Assembly (NCBI RefSeq): GCF_000566685.1
Contig: NZ_AZQN01000010.1
Span: forward strand, 146,333-210,332
Length of the DNA: 64,000 bases
Direction: 5' to 3'
From: Dyadobacter tibetensis Y620-1
GTDB taxonomy: Bacteria; Bacteroidota; Bacteroidia; Cytophagales; Spirosomataceae
This document shows, in pieces, positions 16,183-26,024 of the stretch (position 1 is the stretch's first letter; the number at the start of each line of letters is the position of its first letter). The notes beneath the pieces are model-generated. The model did not search any database. It worked only from the letters and a program-made list of their open reading frames with translations, and was not told where the DNA came from. A program made the position numbers and the translations under genes.

Positions 16183-19100
16183 TTATGGCTTCAGAACCCG
16201 GTGGACCTTACTTAAGGATCCGTTCTCTATCCGAATGAGATAGATACCTGAAGATAATCCAGTAAAATCTAACTCGTTAAATTGTGACTTCGTGTGTTTC
16301 TTTTGGTGAATCACGCCGCTAGGGTCGATTAACTCAAGCGTGGCGCCACCTTCAGCCATTTGGCCCGAGAACTCCACCAAGCACTGGTTTTGTATGATTG
16401 TAGGATAAACCTTCACCCAATTGGTGATAGGAGGCTCAACACCCAGTACCGGGTCTACTTGTACTCGGGCAGAACCTTTTCCTGTCGCATTACCACAGGC
16501 ATTAGATACCTCACGGATGGTATAGGTAGTAGTTTTGGCCGGAGCAACATTAATGTTCATCGGGGTTGTAGTGGCCCTTATCAGGGAGTCTTTGCTGCCA
16601 TCATTTAAATACATCTCCCAAGGTCCCACTCCTGAAAGCGCTACTGAAAGTTTTGCCGTTTCACCCACAATTATCGTTTGTGACCCGGTCAGCGTAGCAC
16701 CCGCAATAGCGTTGATTTTTAAAGGAATTGGACTGATTGTTCCGGGGCGTGTAAAATCGGGGTTAGGGTTCTCGCTTGTAACCCTAACATAATATGTTCC
16801 GCCTGCCGTACTGTCCGGCACGGTGGCAATAATGGAGGATCCATTAACCACCGACGGAATGGAATAGAAGCTATCTGAGTCGGTCCTTGTCGACACCTGA
16901 ACCACAAATTTACTGTCGTTAGGGAAGTCTCCCGATTTCTGATATAGGATCTGAAAGGTCTTTCCAGCACAGACTTCTGCTACCGATGGGTTTCCTGTAG
17001 TAATATTGGGCACCAATACATTTACAACTGCAAAACCTAATGGTATACCCGCTCCACAGGCGTTAGATACGCCGGTGACTAAATAGGTAGTTGTAACGGC
17101 GGGTTTTACAGGAATGCTGATATTGGCCGATGTCGCCGTGCCTTTTGTACTATCGGATAGGGTGTAGGTCCAGGGGCCGTCACTGGTAAAGGCCAGAGAA
17201 ATGTTAGCTGTCCCTCCGAATGGAATAGTAGAAGTGCCCGAGATGGTAGCCGAAGGCTTGGCCTTGATATGGATTTTAATTTCTTCTTTGGGACTTTCGC
17301 AACCATTTACCTGGCCGGTCTGGGTAACATAAAATGAATAATCTTCTACTTTTTCGGTAAAAGGAGTGAAGGGATATCCTTGCCATTCTCCGGTAGTCGT
17401 ACGGTACCATTTCAGTGCATAGCCCTGAGCATCCAGAATAGGAGCCGTTTCTCCCTGACAATAGGCCAGGTAAGTTGTTGTCACTGGCTTTGGTGTGGTA
17501 TTCACCCTTACGTCAATTTTAGCCCTGTCTCCAATACAGCCATTAAGAGTTTGGCCCACATAATAGGAGGTAGTACCACCAGTTTCCGTAGAGGGGGTTG
17601 GAGCAGTAGGAACTGCTGAGCCGCCCGTTGCATTATTCCCATACCAGTTAAGTACGGCTCCAGTCTGTGCTGTGGCCGAAAGGGGATCGGCTTTTATAAA
17701 CTGACAATATTCTATAAAGTCCTTAGTGAGTACGGGAAGAGCAGGAAGTGGTTTAACGGTGATTTTCTTGGCTACGCGCGAAGGACTTTCACAATTTTTA
17801 TTGCTGACCTGAACAGCATAAAAAGTAGCATCCCCAGGGTTCTTTAGATTAACGGTCGGAACCGCAGACAAGGGCGACCCTCCGGTTGGAGCTGCATACC
17901 AGGCTATGGTGTTGCCTGCAGTGGCCGTAGCAGAAAAGGCATAAGACTTATCGACTTTCTCCTGACAAAATTCCTCGGCACTCACTGTCGCAAGAGCCGG
18001 AGTAGGATTTACAACTACGGTTACCTTTGCCCTAGGGCTTTCACAAATTAAGGTAGAAGTACCTACAGTATAAGTGTTCTTCTGTGAGGCATAATAATCC
18101 GTGTTGCCAGCTGTTGCTGTGGAGGGTGTTGGGGCCGTTGCTAGCGGAGTGTTGCCTGTAGCGGATGTATACCAGTTGAATGCGGCTCCACTCAGCGGAG
18201 TGGCAGTTGCCCCTACACAAAGTGCGTCGGGTTGGGTAACAACTGGTGTCAAGGGTGTGTCCTTTACAACGACCTCGATTTTAAGCCTCAAACTTTCGCA
18301 AGATCCTGAAGTTGTCTGGCTGACATAATAACTAGTACTTCCTGCAGCAGTGGTATTAGGAATAGGCGAGCTGGTTAGTGCCGTTCCGCCTGTTGCTACT
18401 GTATACCATTTCAGGGTCGTCCCAACGGCTGTCAATGCGGTTGCTTTTTCATTTTGGCAGAGAGTTACCACTGGCATAGAAGAAGTTGGCGTGTTAGAAA
18501 TGGCCCTGGTAGTGACTTCTATTTCGGCTTTCTCACTTTCGCATCCATTCGCAGTTTGTGAAACAAAATAGCTTTTAGTTCCAGCTACTGTGGTGGCGGG
18601 AGTGGGCGCAGTACCGCTGGAAGTAGTTGAAGTGGCCGTGTTATACCATTTAAGGCCTGTCCCCGTAGCAGTAAGTGCTGTTGCAGTTTCGTTTAAGCAA
18701 TAAATGACAGGGCTGACTACCACCGGGGCTGCGGTCTCCTTTATAATAACATCAATTTTAGCTCTGGCACTTTCGCAAGGGCCTACTGTTTGTGATACAT
18801 AATAACTCTTTGTTCCAACTATGGCGCTGGAGGGTATAGGTGCCGTGGCGGACCCTGTTCCTCCTGTAGCAGTCGTATACCATTTCAAATTAGTTCCAGA
18901 AGCCGTAAGGGCCACTGTGCTAGCGTCCTTACAATAGGAGATGTTAGTCACCGTTGGTGCTGCCGGTGGCGTACATGCGGATACGGTTACGGTGATTTGT
19001 GCCCTTGGGCTCTCACAAGCACCGACGGTTTGTGTTACCCAGAAGTTTTGGGTTCCTGCTGTGGTGGTAGTCGGGGTAGGTGCCGTGGCAGAGCCCGTAC

Positions 19101-20535
19101 CTCCTGTCGCAGCGCTATACCATTTCAGGGCGGTGCCCGTGGCGGTTAACTTGGCAGGCGTGTCGCCCACTGTATAAGAAATATTGGCTACCGTGGGTGC
19201 TGCCGGGGGCGTACATGCGGATACGGTTACGGTGATTTGTGCCCTTGGGCTCTCACAAGCACCGACGGTTTGTGTTACCCAGAAGTTTTGGGTTCCTGCT
19301 GTGGTGGTAGTCGGGGTAGGTGCCGTGGCAGAGCCCGTACCTCCTGTCGCAGCGCTATACCATTTCAGGGCGGTGCCCGAGGCGGTTAACTTGGCAGGCG
19401 TGTCGCCCACTGTATAAGAAACATTGGCTACCGTTGGTGCTGCCGGTGGCGTACATGCTGATACGGTTACGGTGATTTGTGCCCTTGGACTCTCACAAGC
19501 ACCTACGGTTTGTGTTACCCAGAAGTTTTGGGTTCCTGCTGTGGTGGTAGTCGGGGTAGGTGCCGTGGCAGAGCCCGTACCTCCTGTCGCAGCGCTATAC
19601 CATTTCAGGGCGGTGCCCGAGGCGGTTAACTTGGCAGGCGTGTCGCCCACTGTATAGGAAACATTGGCTACGGAGGGTGCTGCCGGGGGCGTACATGCTG
19701 ATACGGTTACGGTGATTTGTGCCCTTGGACTCTCACAAGCACCTACGGTTTGTGTTACCCAGAAGTTTTGGGTTCCTGCTGTGGTGGTAGTCGGGGTAGG
19801 TGCCGTGGCAGAGCCCGTACCTCCTGTCGCGGCGCTATACCATTTCAAGGCAGTGCCCGTAGCGGTTAAAGCGGCAGGCGTGTCGCCCACTGTATAGGAA
19901 ATATTGGCTACGGTGGGTGCTGCCGGTGGCGTACATGCTGATACGGTTACGGTGATTTGTGCCCTTGGGCTCTCACAAACCCCGATGGTCTGTGTTACCC
20001 AGTAGTTTTGGGTTCCTGCTGCAGTGGTAGTCGGGGTAGGTGCCGTGGCAGAGCCCGTACCTCCTGTCGCGGCGCTATACCATTTCAAGGCAGTGCCCGT
20101 AGCGGTTAAAGCGGCAGGCGTGTCGCCCTCATTATATGAAACATCAGAAACGGAAGGAGTTGTGGGTGGAATTGAAACATTTAGCGCCGCACTTTCGGAG
20201 CCAGTGACGGCTGGGGTAGTGGTTATTACTCTAATTTTATAAGCTGAGCCAGCAACTGTTGCAGCTGGTATGGTCGCGGAAATGGGGGTGGTGATGCCGG
20301 ATCCGATAACGGTGGGTGTGGAAAAGTCTCCGGTTGGGTCCGATAATTCAACAGTGTAGGTCGTTGGGTCTGGAAATGTGCCGGTTGTCGAAAAGGCTAC
20401 GGAGGCGGTAGTACCTGCACAAATGCTACTAGGGGTGACTACACCGGTGCTGATACTTTGTGCAAATGTCGCAGTTGTCCATAAGACGAGAGCTAAATTT
20501 ACAAGAGTGACTTTTAAGGTAAACAATTTTTTCAT
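16183..20535 (-). CDS. Giant secreted Ig-like repeat protein with type IX secretion sorting domain
   Basis: This 1450-residue protein has a signal peptide (cleavage after TTATFAQ), an N-terminal domain, about twelve tandem Ig-like units of roughly 80 residues, two further domains and a C-terminal type IX sorting domain of about 75 residues (from VKVYPTI through LSSGIYLIRIENG). Each unit has the core LKWY...ATGG...AP.P...G...Y.V.Q....CES...I.V. Units 1-5 are nearly identical even in DNA; units 6-12 are diverged. It is presumably exported by the T9SS and attached to the surface as an adhesin or matrix protein. No catalytic domain is seen. Function is inferred from architecture only. Confidence 0.88.
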   Translation of the reverse strand: MKKLFTLKVTLVNLALVLWTTATFAQSISTGVVTPSSICAGTTASVAFSTTGTFPDPTTYTVELSDPTGDFSTPTVIGSGITTPISATIPAATVAGSAYKIRVITTTPAVTGSESAALNVSIPPTTPSVSDVSYNEGDTPAALTATGTALKWYSAATGGTGSATAPTPTTTAAGTQNYWVTQTIGVCESPRAQITVTVSACTPPAAPTVANISYTVGDTPAALTATGTALKWYSAATGGTGSATAPTPTTTTAGTQNFWVTQTVGACESPRAQITVTVSACTPPAAPSVANVSYTVGDTPAKLTASGTALKWYSAATGGTGSATAPTPTTTTAGTQNFWVTQTVGACESPRAQITVTVSACTPPAAPTVANVSYTVGDTPAKLTASGTALKWYSAATGGTGSATAPTPTTTTAGTQNFWVTQTVGACESPRAQITVTVSACTPPAAPTVANISYTVGDTPAKLTATGTALKWYSAATGGTGSATAPTPTTTTAGTQNFWVTQTVGACESPRAQITVTVSACTPPAAPTVTNISYCKDASTVALTASGTNLKWYTTATGGTGSATAPIPSSAIVGTKSYYVSQTVGPCESARAKIDVIIKETAAPVVVSPVIYCLNETATALTATGTGLKWYNTATSTTSSGTAPTPATTVAGTKSYFVSQTANGCESEKAEIEVTTRAISNTPTSSMPVVTLCQNEKATALTAVGTTLKWYTVATGGTALTSSPIPNTTAAGSTSYYVSQTTSGSCESLRLKIEVVVKDTPLTPVVTQPDALCVGATATPLSGAAFNWYTSATGNTPLATAPTPSTATAGNTDYYASQKNTYTVGTSTLICESPRAKVTVVVNPTPALATVSAEEFCQEKVDKSYAFSATATAGNTIAWYAAPTGGSPLSAVPTVNLKNPGDATFYAVQVSNKNCESPSRVAKKITVKPLPALPVLTKDFIEYCQFIKADPLSATAQTGAVLNWYGNNATGGSAVPTAPTPSTETGGTTSYYVGQTLNGCIGDRAKIDVRVNTTPKPVTTTYLAYCQGETAPILDAQGYALKWYRTTTGEWQGYPFTPFTEKVEDYSFYVTQTGQVNGCESPKEEIKIHIKAKPSATISGTSTIPFGGTANISLAFTSDGPWTYTLSDSTKGTATSANISIPVKPAVTTTYLVTGVSNACGAGIPLGFAVVNVLVPNITTGNPSVAEVCAGKTFQILYQKSGDFPNDSKFVVQVSTRTDSDSFYSIPSVVNGSSIIATVPDSTAGGTYYVRVTSENPNPDFTRPGTISPIPLKINAIAGATLTGSQTIIVGETAKLSVALSGVGPWEMYLNDGSKDSLIRATTTPMNINVAPAKTTTYTIREVSNACGNATGKGSARVQVDPVLGVEPPITNWVKVYPTIIQNQCLVEFSGQMAEGGATLELIDPSGVIHQKKHTKSQFNELDFTGLSSGIYLIRIENGSLSKVHRVLKP
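18950..20149 (-). repeat. Five near-identical 240-bp tandem units inside the secreted protein gene
   Basis: Starting at 18950, 19190, 19430, 19670 and 19910 the DNA repeats with a period of exactly 240 bases (80 codons) and few differences. This indicates recent expansion or gene conversion, and predicts copy-number variation between strains. Confidence 0.9.
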
Positions 20536-20605
20536 GTACAGTTTTAATTTCTATCCACATTGCAGTTTACCGGTAAAGTTAGATATAATTTTCAAATTCA
20601 CGGAC

Positions 20606-23600
20606 TTAGGGTAGTGCGCTTTTACGATCGGTAATAGAAGCGTATACTGTTTCCTGAATCCTTCGCCGAATTCTGTGGGTGTTAATGAGGGAGTTTCGGG
20701 CACTGGGATAGACCCGATTCGATAGGAAGATAAAGCTTAAATCTTCGTCTGGATCCATCCATACCATGGTTCCAGTAAAACCTGTATGACCGAAGGAATT
20801 TGGGGAGACCATATCGGAGACATAGGAGCTGTTCCCCGAGCTCGGAGCTTTGTCCCATCCGAGACCCCGGCTATTGGGCTCATTATATAATCTGCTAAAG
20901 TAGGGAATGGTACTGCTTTTAAAAATCTGTTTATCCCCATACTTTCCCTTCCATAGATTCATTTGACAGAGAACCGCCAAATCCTGGGCCGTGCCAAATA
21001 AACCTGCGTGCCCCGACACCCCGCCGACCTCGGCAGCCATCTGATCGTGAACAGTACCCCTCAGCAGTTGATTTCGATAGTAATTATCCAGCTCCGTGGG
21101 AGCGATTTGAGACACAGGAAACTGAGTCAAGGGTTTGAATACAAGATGTTTTAGTCCTAAGGGGGCGTATATATTGCTGTAAACGAAGGAATCTAAACTA
21201 CTTCCAGTAATTCTCTCTACTACTTTCTGCAGGGTAAGGAAACCCAAGTCACTGTACATAAATCCATATTGGCCAGACCGCAATCGTTTATTGTTCAAAG
21301 GGGATTGAACAATCCACTTCCATACCGAATCTCTTAGAGCGCTTTTCGCATATAATTTTGGAGCCACCTGAAGGCTAAACGTCGTATCAGGCTGAGTTCT
21401 GTAATATTCAGGCTGAAAACCCCCACTTTTTGTTAGGGTTCGATTCCAGAGGGTAGGATAGAACGATTGCATACCTGACTGATGGAGAAGCAGGTCACGA
21501 ATGCTTATGCTTTCTTTATTGGTTCCAATCAGTTCGGGTAAATATTTAGATGCCCGTGCATCAAGATCAAGTTGTTGACGGTCATAGAGCAGCATAACAG
21601 CTTGCAGAGTAGCTGACACTTTGGTAAGAGAGGCCAGATCGTAGAGCGTTTGTTCGTTGACCGGATCTGTAGAGCGATAATCCAGGGTTCCGAATTGCCT
21701 GTTATAAACAATCTTGCCTCTTCTGCTAACTAATATTTGACATCCAGGGAAGGCTTTCTGCTCTATGGCTTCCATGGTGACGTTGTCTATCTTCAGTAAA
21801 ACTTTGGAATTCATTCCAACACTTTCCGGCGTGGCATTGGCAAGCCGGTTAGCAGTTGATAGATTTACTCCCGTCCCCGCCTTATATGTCTGCACGGAAA
21901 CCGGTAGCACTCCGGTAGCTTCCAGGGCCCCAAAGAGAATTTGAGGAAGGAGTTCTTGTTGCTCGGCCCCGTCTTGGTTGGCGCAAACCAACGCATCCAC
22001 TTCCGGGAAAGAAGCCAGGCTATAAGGTGTACCAAAAACACAGAGGATGACTTTTTTACCCTGCCCTTTTAGCTGACTGACAAAGGAAACGGATTTCGGG
22101 TTAACGTGATAATTGCGATTAGGCCTGGTGGAAAGGCCGTTAATGCCAACGATTACCGTTGAGTAGGGCGCAAGATGATCCAACATTTCGCTAATCTCCT
22201 GCTGAGACTCTGGTCCGTCATAGAAGGAATAGGTCTGCATGGGATGATAGAAATTGATCATCTTATTGAATTTCGCATGGGTACCTGAACCCATCGAGAC
22301 TGTGGCAATCTGATCACTCGTTCCCGGTGTAAGGGGTAGGAGATTTTTATCGTTATTAACTACTGTAATAGAGGCCTGGCACAGTTGTCGATATAACACC
22401 TGACTACTTTCCTGATTCAGATCTTGATAAAGGTTTTCAATTGCTATAGGTTGATAGCGGTTTAGGCCTGCCCAGTATTTTCCCTGGAGAATCCGTTTTA
22501 CCTTATCATCGATAATCTTCTCACTAATTTCTCTGCTGGCAATAGCTTGTTTGATTCTGGCCACTGTCTCTCCCACATTTTCGGGATATAGTAGAACGTC
22601 GTTGCCTGCAATAAGGGCCTTCAGATTGATTTCCGGAGCAGGCCCTGTTTTGGCCACGCCACGCATATTCATAGCATCTGTAAATACGAGCCCGCGGAAA
22701 CCCATTTCTTTGCGAAGTAGTCCGTTGATGACCTTACTGGATAGGGAGCTGGGCAGTTGCGGGGTATTGTCCAGTACAGGGACATAAAGGTGCCCGCTGA
22801 GCACACCCATCAGGCTGTCGGCAATCAGGCGGCGGTAGGGGTAGAGGTCAGTTTCTGTTAGCTGCTCGCTACTATGGGTAAGTACCGGCAGGGTGTAGTG
22901 GGAATCTGTTCCAGTATCTCCATGACCCGGAAAATGCTTGGCTGTGGCTATTACACGTTGGCGCTGAAGTCCTTTCATATACGCAACGGCTTTTCGGGTT
23001 ACGTTTTCTCGGTCTTCGCCAAAGGAGCGAACCCCTATTACAGGGTTTTTGGGATTGCTATTGATGTCGGATACCGGAGCAAAATTGATATGGATGCCTA
23101 AACGCTTGCACTGCCTGCCAATATCTTCACCCATCTGATCGATGAGTTCATTATTCTTAATAGCGCCTAACACCATTTGTTTAGGGAATGAAATAGTGCT
23201 GTCCAAACGCATACCTAGACCCCACTCCCCGTCGATTCCAATAAACAAGGGCACTTTGGAACGTGCTTGATAGCGGTTGCTTAGTCTGGCCTGGCTTACA
23301 GGCCCTCCCTGAAAGAAAATAAGTCCACCTAAATGATATTCTTCTATGAGTTTGTCAATGTAATTGTAATGCCGGTTATCCCTATTGGAATAGGTTGCTA
23401 CCATAAATAGCTGACCGATTTTTTCATCTAGGGAAAGGCTGTTAAGCGTGCTATCCACCCAGGCCGACTCGGGCAGTACCAGGATGGGCGAATTCTTTTT
23501 TGTTCCTTTATGTGGGGTTGGCGTGGTAGGTGTAGGCACGACTTCACTCTTAATGCCCACCGATTTATGAATGAGCATCAGCGCCCCTGTAACGGCAGGG

Positions 23601-23665
23601 CTAAGGATAATCAATGCCAATACCGCCAGAGTCGCATACGAGCGTTTTTTGATCCAAAATTTCAT
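20606..23665 (-). CDS. Glycoside hydrolase family 3 / beta-lactamase-like fusion enzyme
   Basis: This 1019-residue exported protein has an N-terminal membrane anchor or signal (residues 10-33). The GH3 domain of NagZ type carries the signature KHFPGHGDTGTDSH near residue 245 and DAMNMRGV, followed by a GH3 C-terminal domain. A serine beta-lactamase/penicillin-binding-like domain follows, with SLTK near 678, YSD near 855 and HTGFTG near 958. The first part should release N-acetylglucosamine or a related sugar from peptidoglycan or chitin fragments; the second resembles D-Ala esterases and carboxypeptidases. This fusion is known in Bacteroidota. A role in cell-wall fragment turnover in the periplasm is likely. 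Confidence 0.88.
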   Translation of the reverse strand: MKFWIKKRSYATLAVLALIILSPAVTGALMLIHKSVGIKSEVVPTPTTPTPHKGTKKNSPILVLPESAWVDSTLNSLSLDEKIGQLFMVATYSNRDNRHYNYIDKLIEEYHLGGLIFFQGGPVSQARLSNRYQARSKVPLFIGIDGEWGLGMRLDSTISFPKQMVLGAIKNNELIDQMGEDIGRQCKRLGIHINFAPVSDINSNPKNPVIGVRSFGEDRENVTRKAVAYMKGLQRQRVIATAKHFPGHGDTGTDSHYTLPVLTHSSEQLTETDLYPYRRLIADSLMGVLSGHLYVPVLDNTPQLPSSLSSKVINGLLRKEMGFRGLVFTDAMNMRGVAKTGPAPEINLKALIAGNDVLLYPENVGETVARIKQAIASREISEKIIDDKVKRILQGKYWAGLNRYQPIAIENLYQDLNQESSQVLYRQLCQASITVVNNDKNLLPLTPGTSDQIATVSMGSGTHAKFNKMINFYHPMQTYSFYDGPESQQEISEMLDHLAPYSTVIVGINGLSTRPNRNYHVNPKSVSFVSQLKGQGKKVILCVFGTPYSLASFPEVDALVCANQDGAEQQELLPQILFGALEATGVLPVSVQTYKAGTGVNLSTANRLANATPESVGMNSKVLLKIDNVTMEAIEQKAFPGCQILVSRRGKIVYNRQFGTLDYRSTDPVNEQTLYDLASLTKVSATLQAVMLLYDRQQLDLDARASKYLPELIGTNKESISIRDLLLHQSGMQSFYPTLWNRTLTKSGGFQPEYYRTQPDTTFSLQVAPKLYAKSALRDSVWKWIVQSPLNNKRLRSGQYGFMYSDLGFLTLQKVVERITGSSLDSFVYSNIYAPLGLKHLVFKPLTQFPVSQIAPTELDNYYRNQLLRGTVHDQMAAEVGGVSGHAGLFGTAQDLAVLCQMNLWKGKYGDKQIFKSSTIPYFSRLYNEPNSRGLGWDKAPSSGNSSYVSDMVSPNSFGHTGFTGTMVWMDPDEDLSFIFLSNRVYPSARNSLINTHRIRRRIQETVYASITDRKSALP

Positions 23666-23834
23666 ATGCTTTTTATCTATTTCTTCCGTTATGTCCTATT
23701 AATTAAACGTAGGTTTATTTAATAAGTCACTTCAATTAATTTTCCGAGAACTACAATTATAACAATTTTTTTGAGTAAAAATCCCAGATCACGAACGATT
23801 TAAGGCAATTCTAATAAATTGGCAAAATCCTACA

Positions 23835-24551
23835 CTATGGTGTAGTCCTTGTTAGGGATGCAAAAACATTTTCCAGGGATTGCCCTGAAGCTCTCAGATT
23901 TTCTAACGTAGTATCCACAACGAGACGTCCTTTATTGATCAGCAGTACCCGGTCGCAGAGTGCCTCTACCTCTTGCATGATATGAGTAGAAAACAAAATT
24001 GTTTTTTGTTTTCCAGCCTGGCGTATAAGGTCTCTGATTTCAAGGATCTGGTTAGGGTCCAAACCGGTAGTGGGCTCGTCTAGAATTAGAACCTGAGGGT
24101 CATGAAGAAGGGCCTGGGCCAACCCAACCCGTTGCCGGTATCCTTTAGATAGTTGACCTATCTTTTTACCCTGCTCAGCAGTTAACCCACAGTCGTCCAT
24201 AACTTGTTGAATACGGAGTTGTAGTTGGTGCTTATCTAAGCCGTAGAGTTTCCCCGAGAACTGCAAAAACTCTTTAATGTATAGGTCTAAATACAGGGGA
24301 TTATGCTCTGGAAGATACCCGATTTTACTTTTAGCCAACTGGGCATCTTTGCCCAAATCATGACCGGCAACCCGCGCAGATCCGGAGGAAGCGCTCAGAT
24401 ACCCGGTCAGTATCTTCATCGTGGTTGACTTACCTGCTCCATTAGGACCCAGAAAGCCTACTATTTCACCGGGTTGGAGCTCAAAGGTTAGGTCATCAAT
24501 GGCCTTTTGCTGGCCATAATATTTAGTTAAGTTGTTGACTTGTATGGACAT
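23835..24551 (-). CDS. gldA: ABC transporter ATP-binding protein, GldA-like
   Basis: This 238-residue ABC ATPase has Walker A GPNGAGKST near residue 35, the signature LSKGYRQRVGLAQAL, Walker B LILDEPTTGLDP and the H-loop FSTHIM. The segments KIGYLPEHNPLYLDLY and LSKGYRQR are characteristic of GldA, the ATPase linked to gliding in Bacteroidota, and of close homologues. The permease partners gldF and gldG are not adjacent, so the gliding role is inferred, and it could serve another ABC-2 exporter. It lies on the same strand between the GH3 fusion and the acyltransferase-like gene. Confidence 0.72.
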   Translation of the reverse strand: MSIQVNNLTKYYGQQKAIDDLTFELQPGEIVGFLGPNGAGKSTTMKILTGYLSASSGSARVAGHDLGKDAQLAKSKIGYLPEHNPLYLDLYIKEFLQFSGKLYGLDKHQLQLRIQQVMDDCGLTAEQGKKIGQLSKGYRQRVGLAQALLHDPQVLILDEPTTGLDPNQILEIRDLIRQAGKQKTILFSTHIMQEVEALCDRVLLINKGRLVVDTTLENLRASGQSLENVFASLTRTTP

Positions 24552-24632
24552 GTGTGGGGTACCTATTAATAATGGTGGAGGGTGGGTAGCTGCTGGCAGA
24601 CTCCAACCCTTTACAAAGTACCAATTTTAGGG

Positions 24633-25796
24633 CTACACTTTCAAGAATAATTTATTTTTAAAGAGCAAATACATAAATGCCCACTGGACCCCGATAAAGG
24701 CCAGTACTTCGCCTACTTTTTCTGCTGCTTCAGGAAGAAAGTCTAAAATTCCACCAAAAAGGGCATGTGCAGTATATCCAAAATTAATAAAATCACCAAT
24801 CATATAAATCACAATCGAATTCATCCCGATAACCACAAAGAAAAATGTCCATTTGCGGAAATTCAGAACATCGATAAACCAATAAAATAGTGCGAGTAAT
24901 AAAGCGCTAAATCCTCCTGCACATAGGACAAATGAGCTAGTCCAAAGATTTTTGTTGATAGGAAAAAAATGATTCCAGACTATACTGATGAGCAAGCTGA
25001 TGACACCGGCAGCTACCAGGTAAAACACCTTATTCTGCTGGCTAATGAGATCATTGCCTTTCCGAAGCAGCTCCCCGGCGAATATTCCCAAAAGGCCTGT
25101 CCCTATCGCTGGAATCATTGTAACTAGTCCTTCCGGGTCATGAATCGTTTTATAGAGTTTTCCAGGGACCAATATCTGATCGAAATAGCTAGCTGGGTTA
25201 CAATCCATAGTAAGCAGTCCGGCTCCACAGCCTGGAACGGGGTAGAGCATCATAAAGGCATAATAACCCAACATCAGCGCTGCAAACCATAACCATCGGG
25301 CTTTAAAGCCGAAATAGAGATAGATAATTTGTGCGAACATCCCTGCCAGGCCAATTCTGCCCAGCACGCTACCATAGCGCATATTTTCCCACTCCGTCTG
25401 GAAAATACCATTATTATAAATGATGCCTAAAAATACCAGAATCAAGCCTCTCTGAATTACTTTTCTGATCATGGCTCCCGGGGGTACGCCCTTTTCTAAA
25501 CGACTCCCCAAAGAAAAGGGAGTAGAAACACCGGCCAGAAACAGAAAAGTGGGGAATATTAGATCGTATGCTCTGAATCCGTGCCATTCAGGATGGGTAA
25601 GTTGCTGAGCTATGGTGATGCCCCATGCCCACCCCGTCACTTTTGCCAGAACAAAAAATATCTCTTCTCCCCCGGCAATCCAAAACATATCAAAACCTCT
25701 TAAAGCGTCTAGAGATAGTAATCTTTGGTTTTTGGGTTGCTGATTTGTTTTGGTTTGTGCCTCAGTTGGCAAATTTTCTATGGTAGTAAGGGGCAT
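24633..25796 (-). CDS. Polytopic acyltransferase-like protein (DUF5009 / HGSNAT-like)
   Basis: This 387-residue membrane protein begins with the conserved LLSLDALRGFDMFWIAGGEE and continues with YDLIFPTFLFLAGVSTPFSLG, the hallmark of bacterial relatives of heparan-alpha-glucosaminide N-acetyltransferase. About ten membrane helices are visible. The family is thought to transfer acetyl groups across the membrane to amino sugars. The nearby GH3 enzyme, which may act on amino sugars, makes a link to cell-wall sugar metabolism plausible, but this is inference. The ATG at 25796 is the only sensible start. Confidence 0.75.
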   Translation of the reverse strand: MPLTTIENLPTEAQTKTNQQPKNQRLLSLDALRGFDMFWIAGGEEIFFVLAKVTGWAWGITIAQQLTHPEWHGFRAYDLIFPTFLFLAGVSTPFSLGSRLEKGVPPGAMIRKVIQRGLILVFLGIIYNNGIFQTEWENMRYGSVLGRIGLAGMFAQIIYLYFGFKARWLWFAALMLGYYAFMMLYPVPGCGAGLLTMDCNPASYFDQILVPGKLYKTIHDPEGLVTMIPAIGTGLLGIFAGELLRKGNDLISQQNKVFYLVAAGVISLLISIVWNHFFPINKNLWTSSFVLCAGGFSALLLALFYWFIDVLNFRKWTFFFVVIGMNSIVIYMIGDFINFGYTAHALFGGILDFLPEAAEKVGEVLAFIGVQWAFMYLLFKNKLFLKV

Positions 25797-26024
25797 AGAC
25801 TTCAGTTCGTTATTTCAATATACAGTTAAACTACTGGAATATTTGTCAAAGATACTAGTCTGCTCAGCACAATTTTTTTCTATCGCCCGGTTTTTATGGG
25901 CAAAGGTTACCGGTGAGGTTTAGCCGGTTACTCAATTTATTGTCCTATACGTTCTTCCTAATTCGTCTTTTTATTTCTTTATTCTGATCTTTGATTCATA
26001 TCAGGTTAAATCCCCTCCTTTCAT

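Noticed and set aside
18941..20242. Series of plus-strand reading frames of about 77 codons, nearly identical to each other
   Set aside because: They are antisense shadows of the 240-bp repeats of the secreted Ig-like protein on the minus strand, which has a continuous 1450-codon frame, signal peptide and sorting domain.
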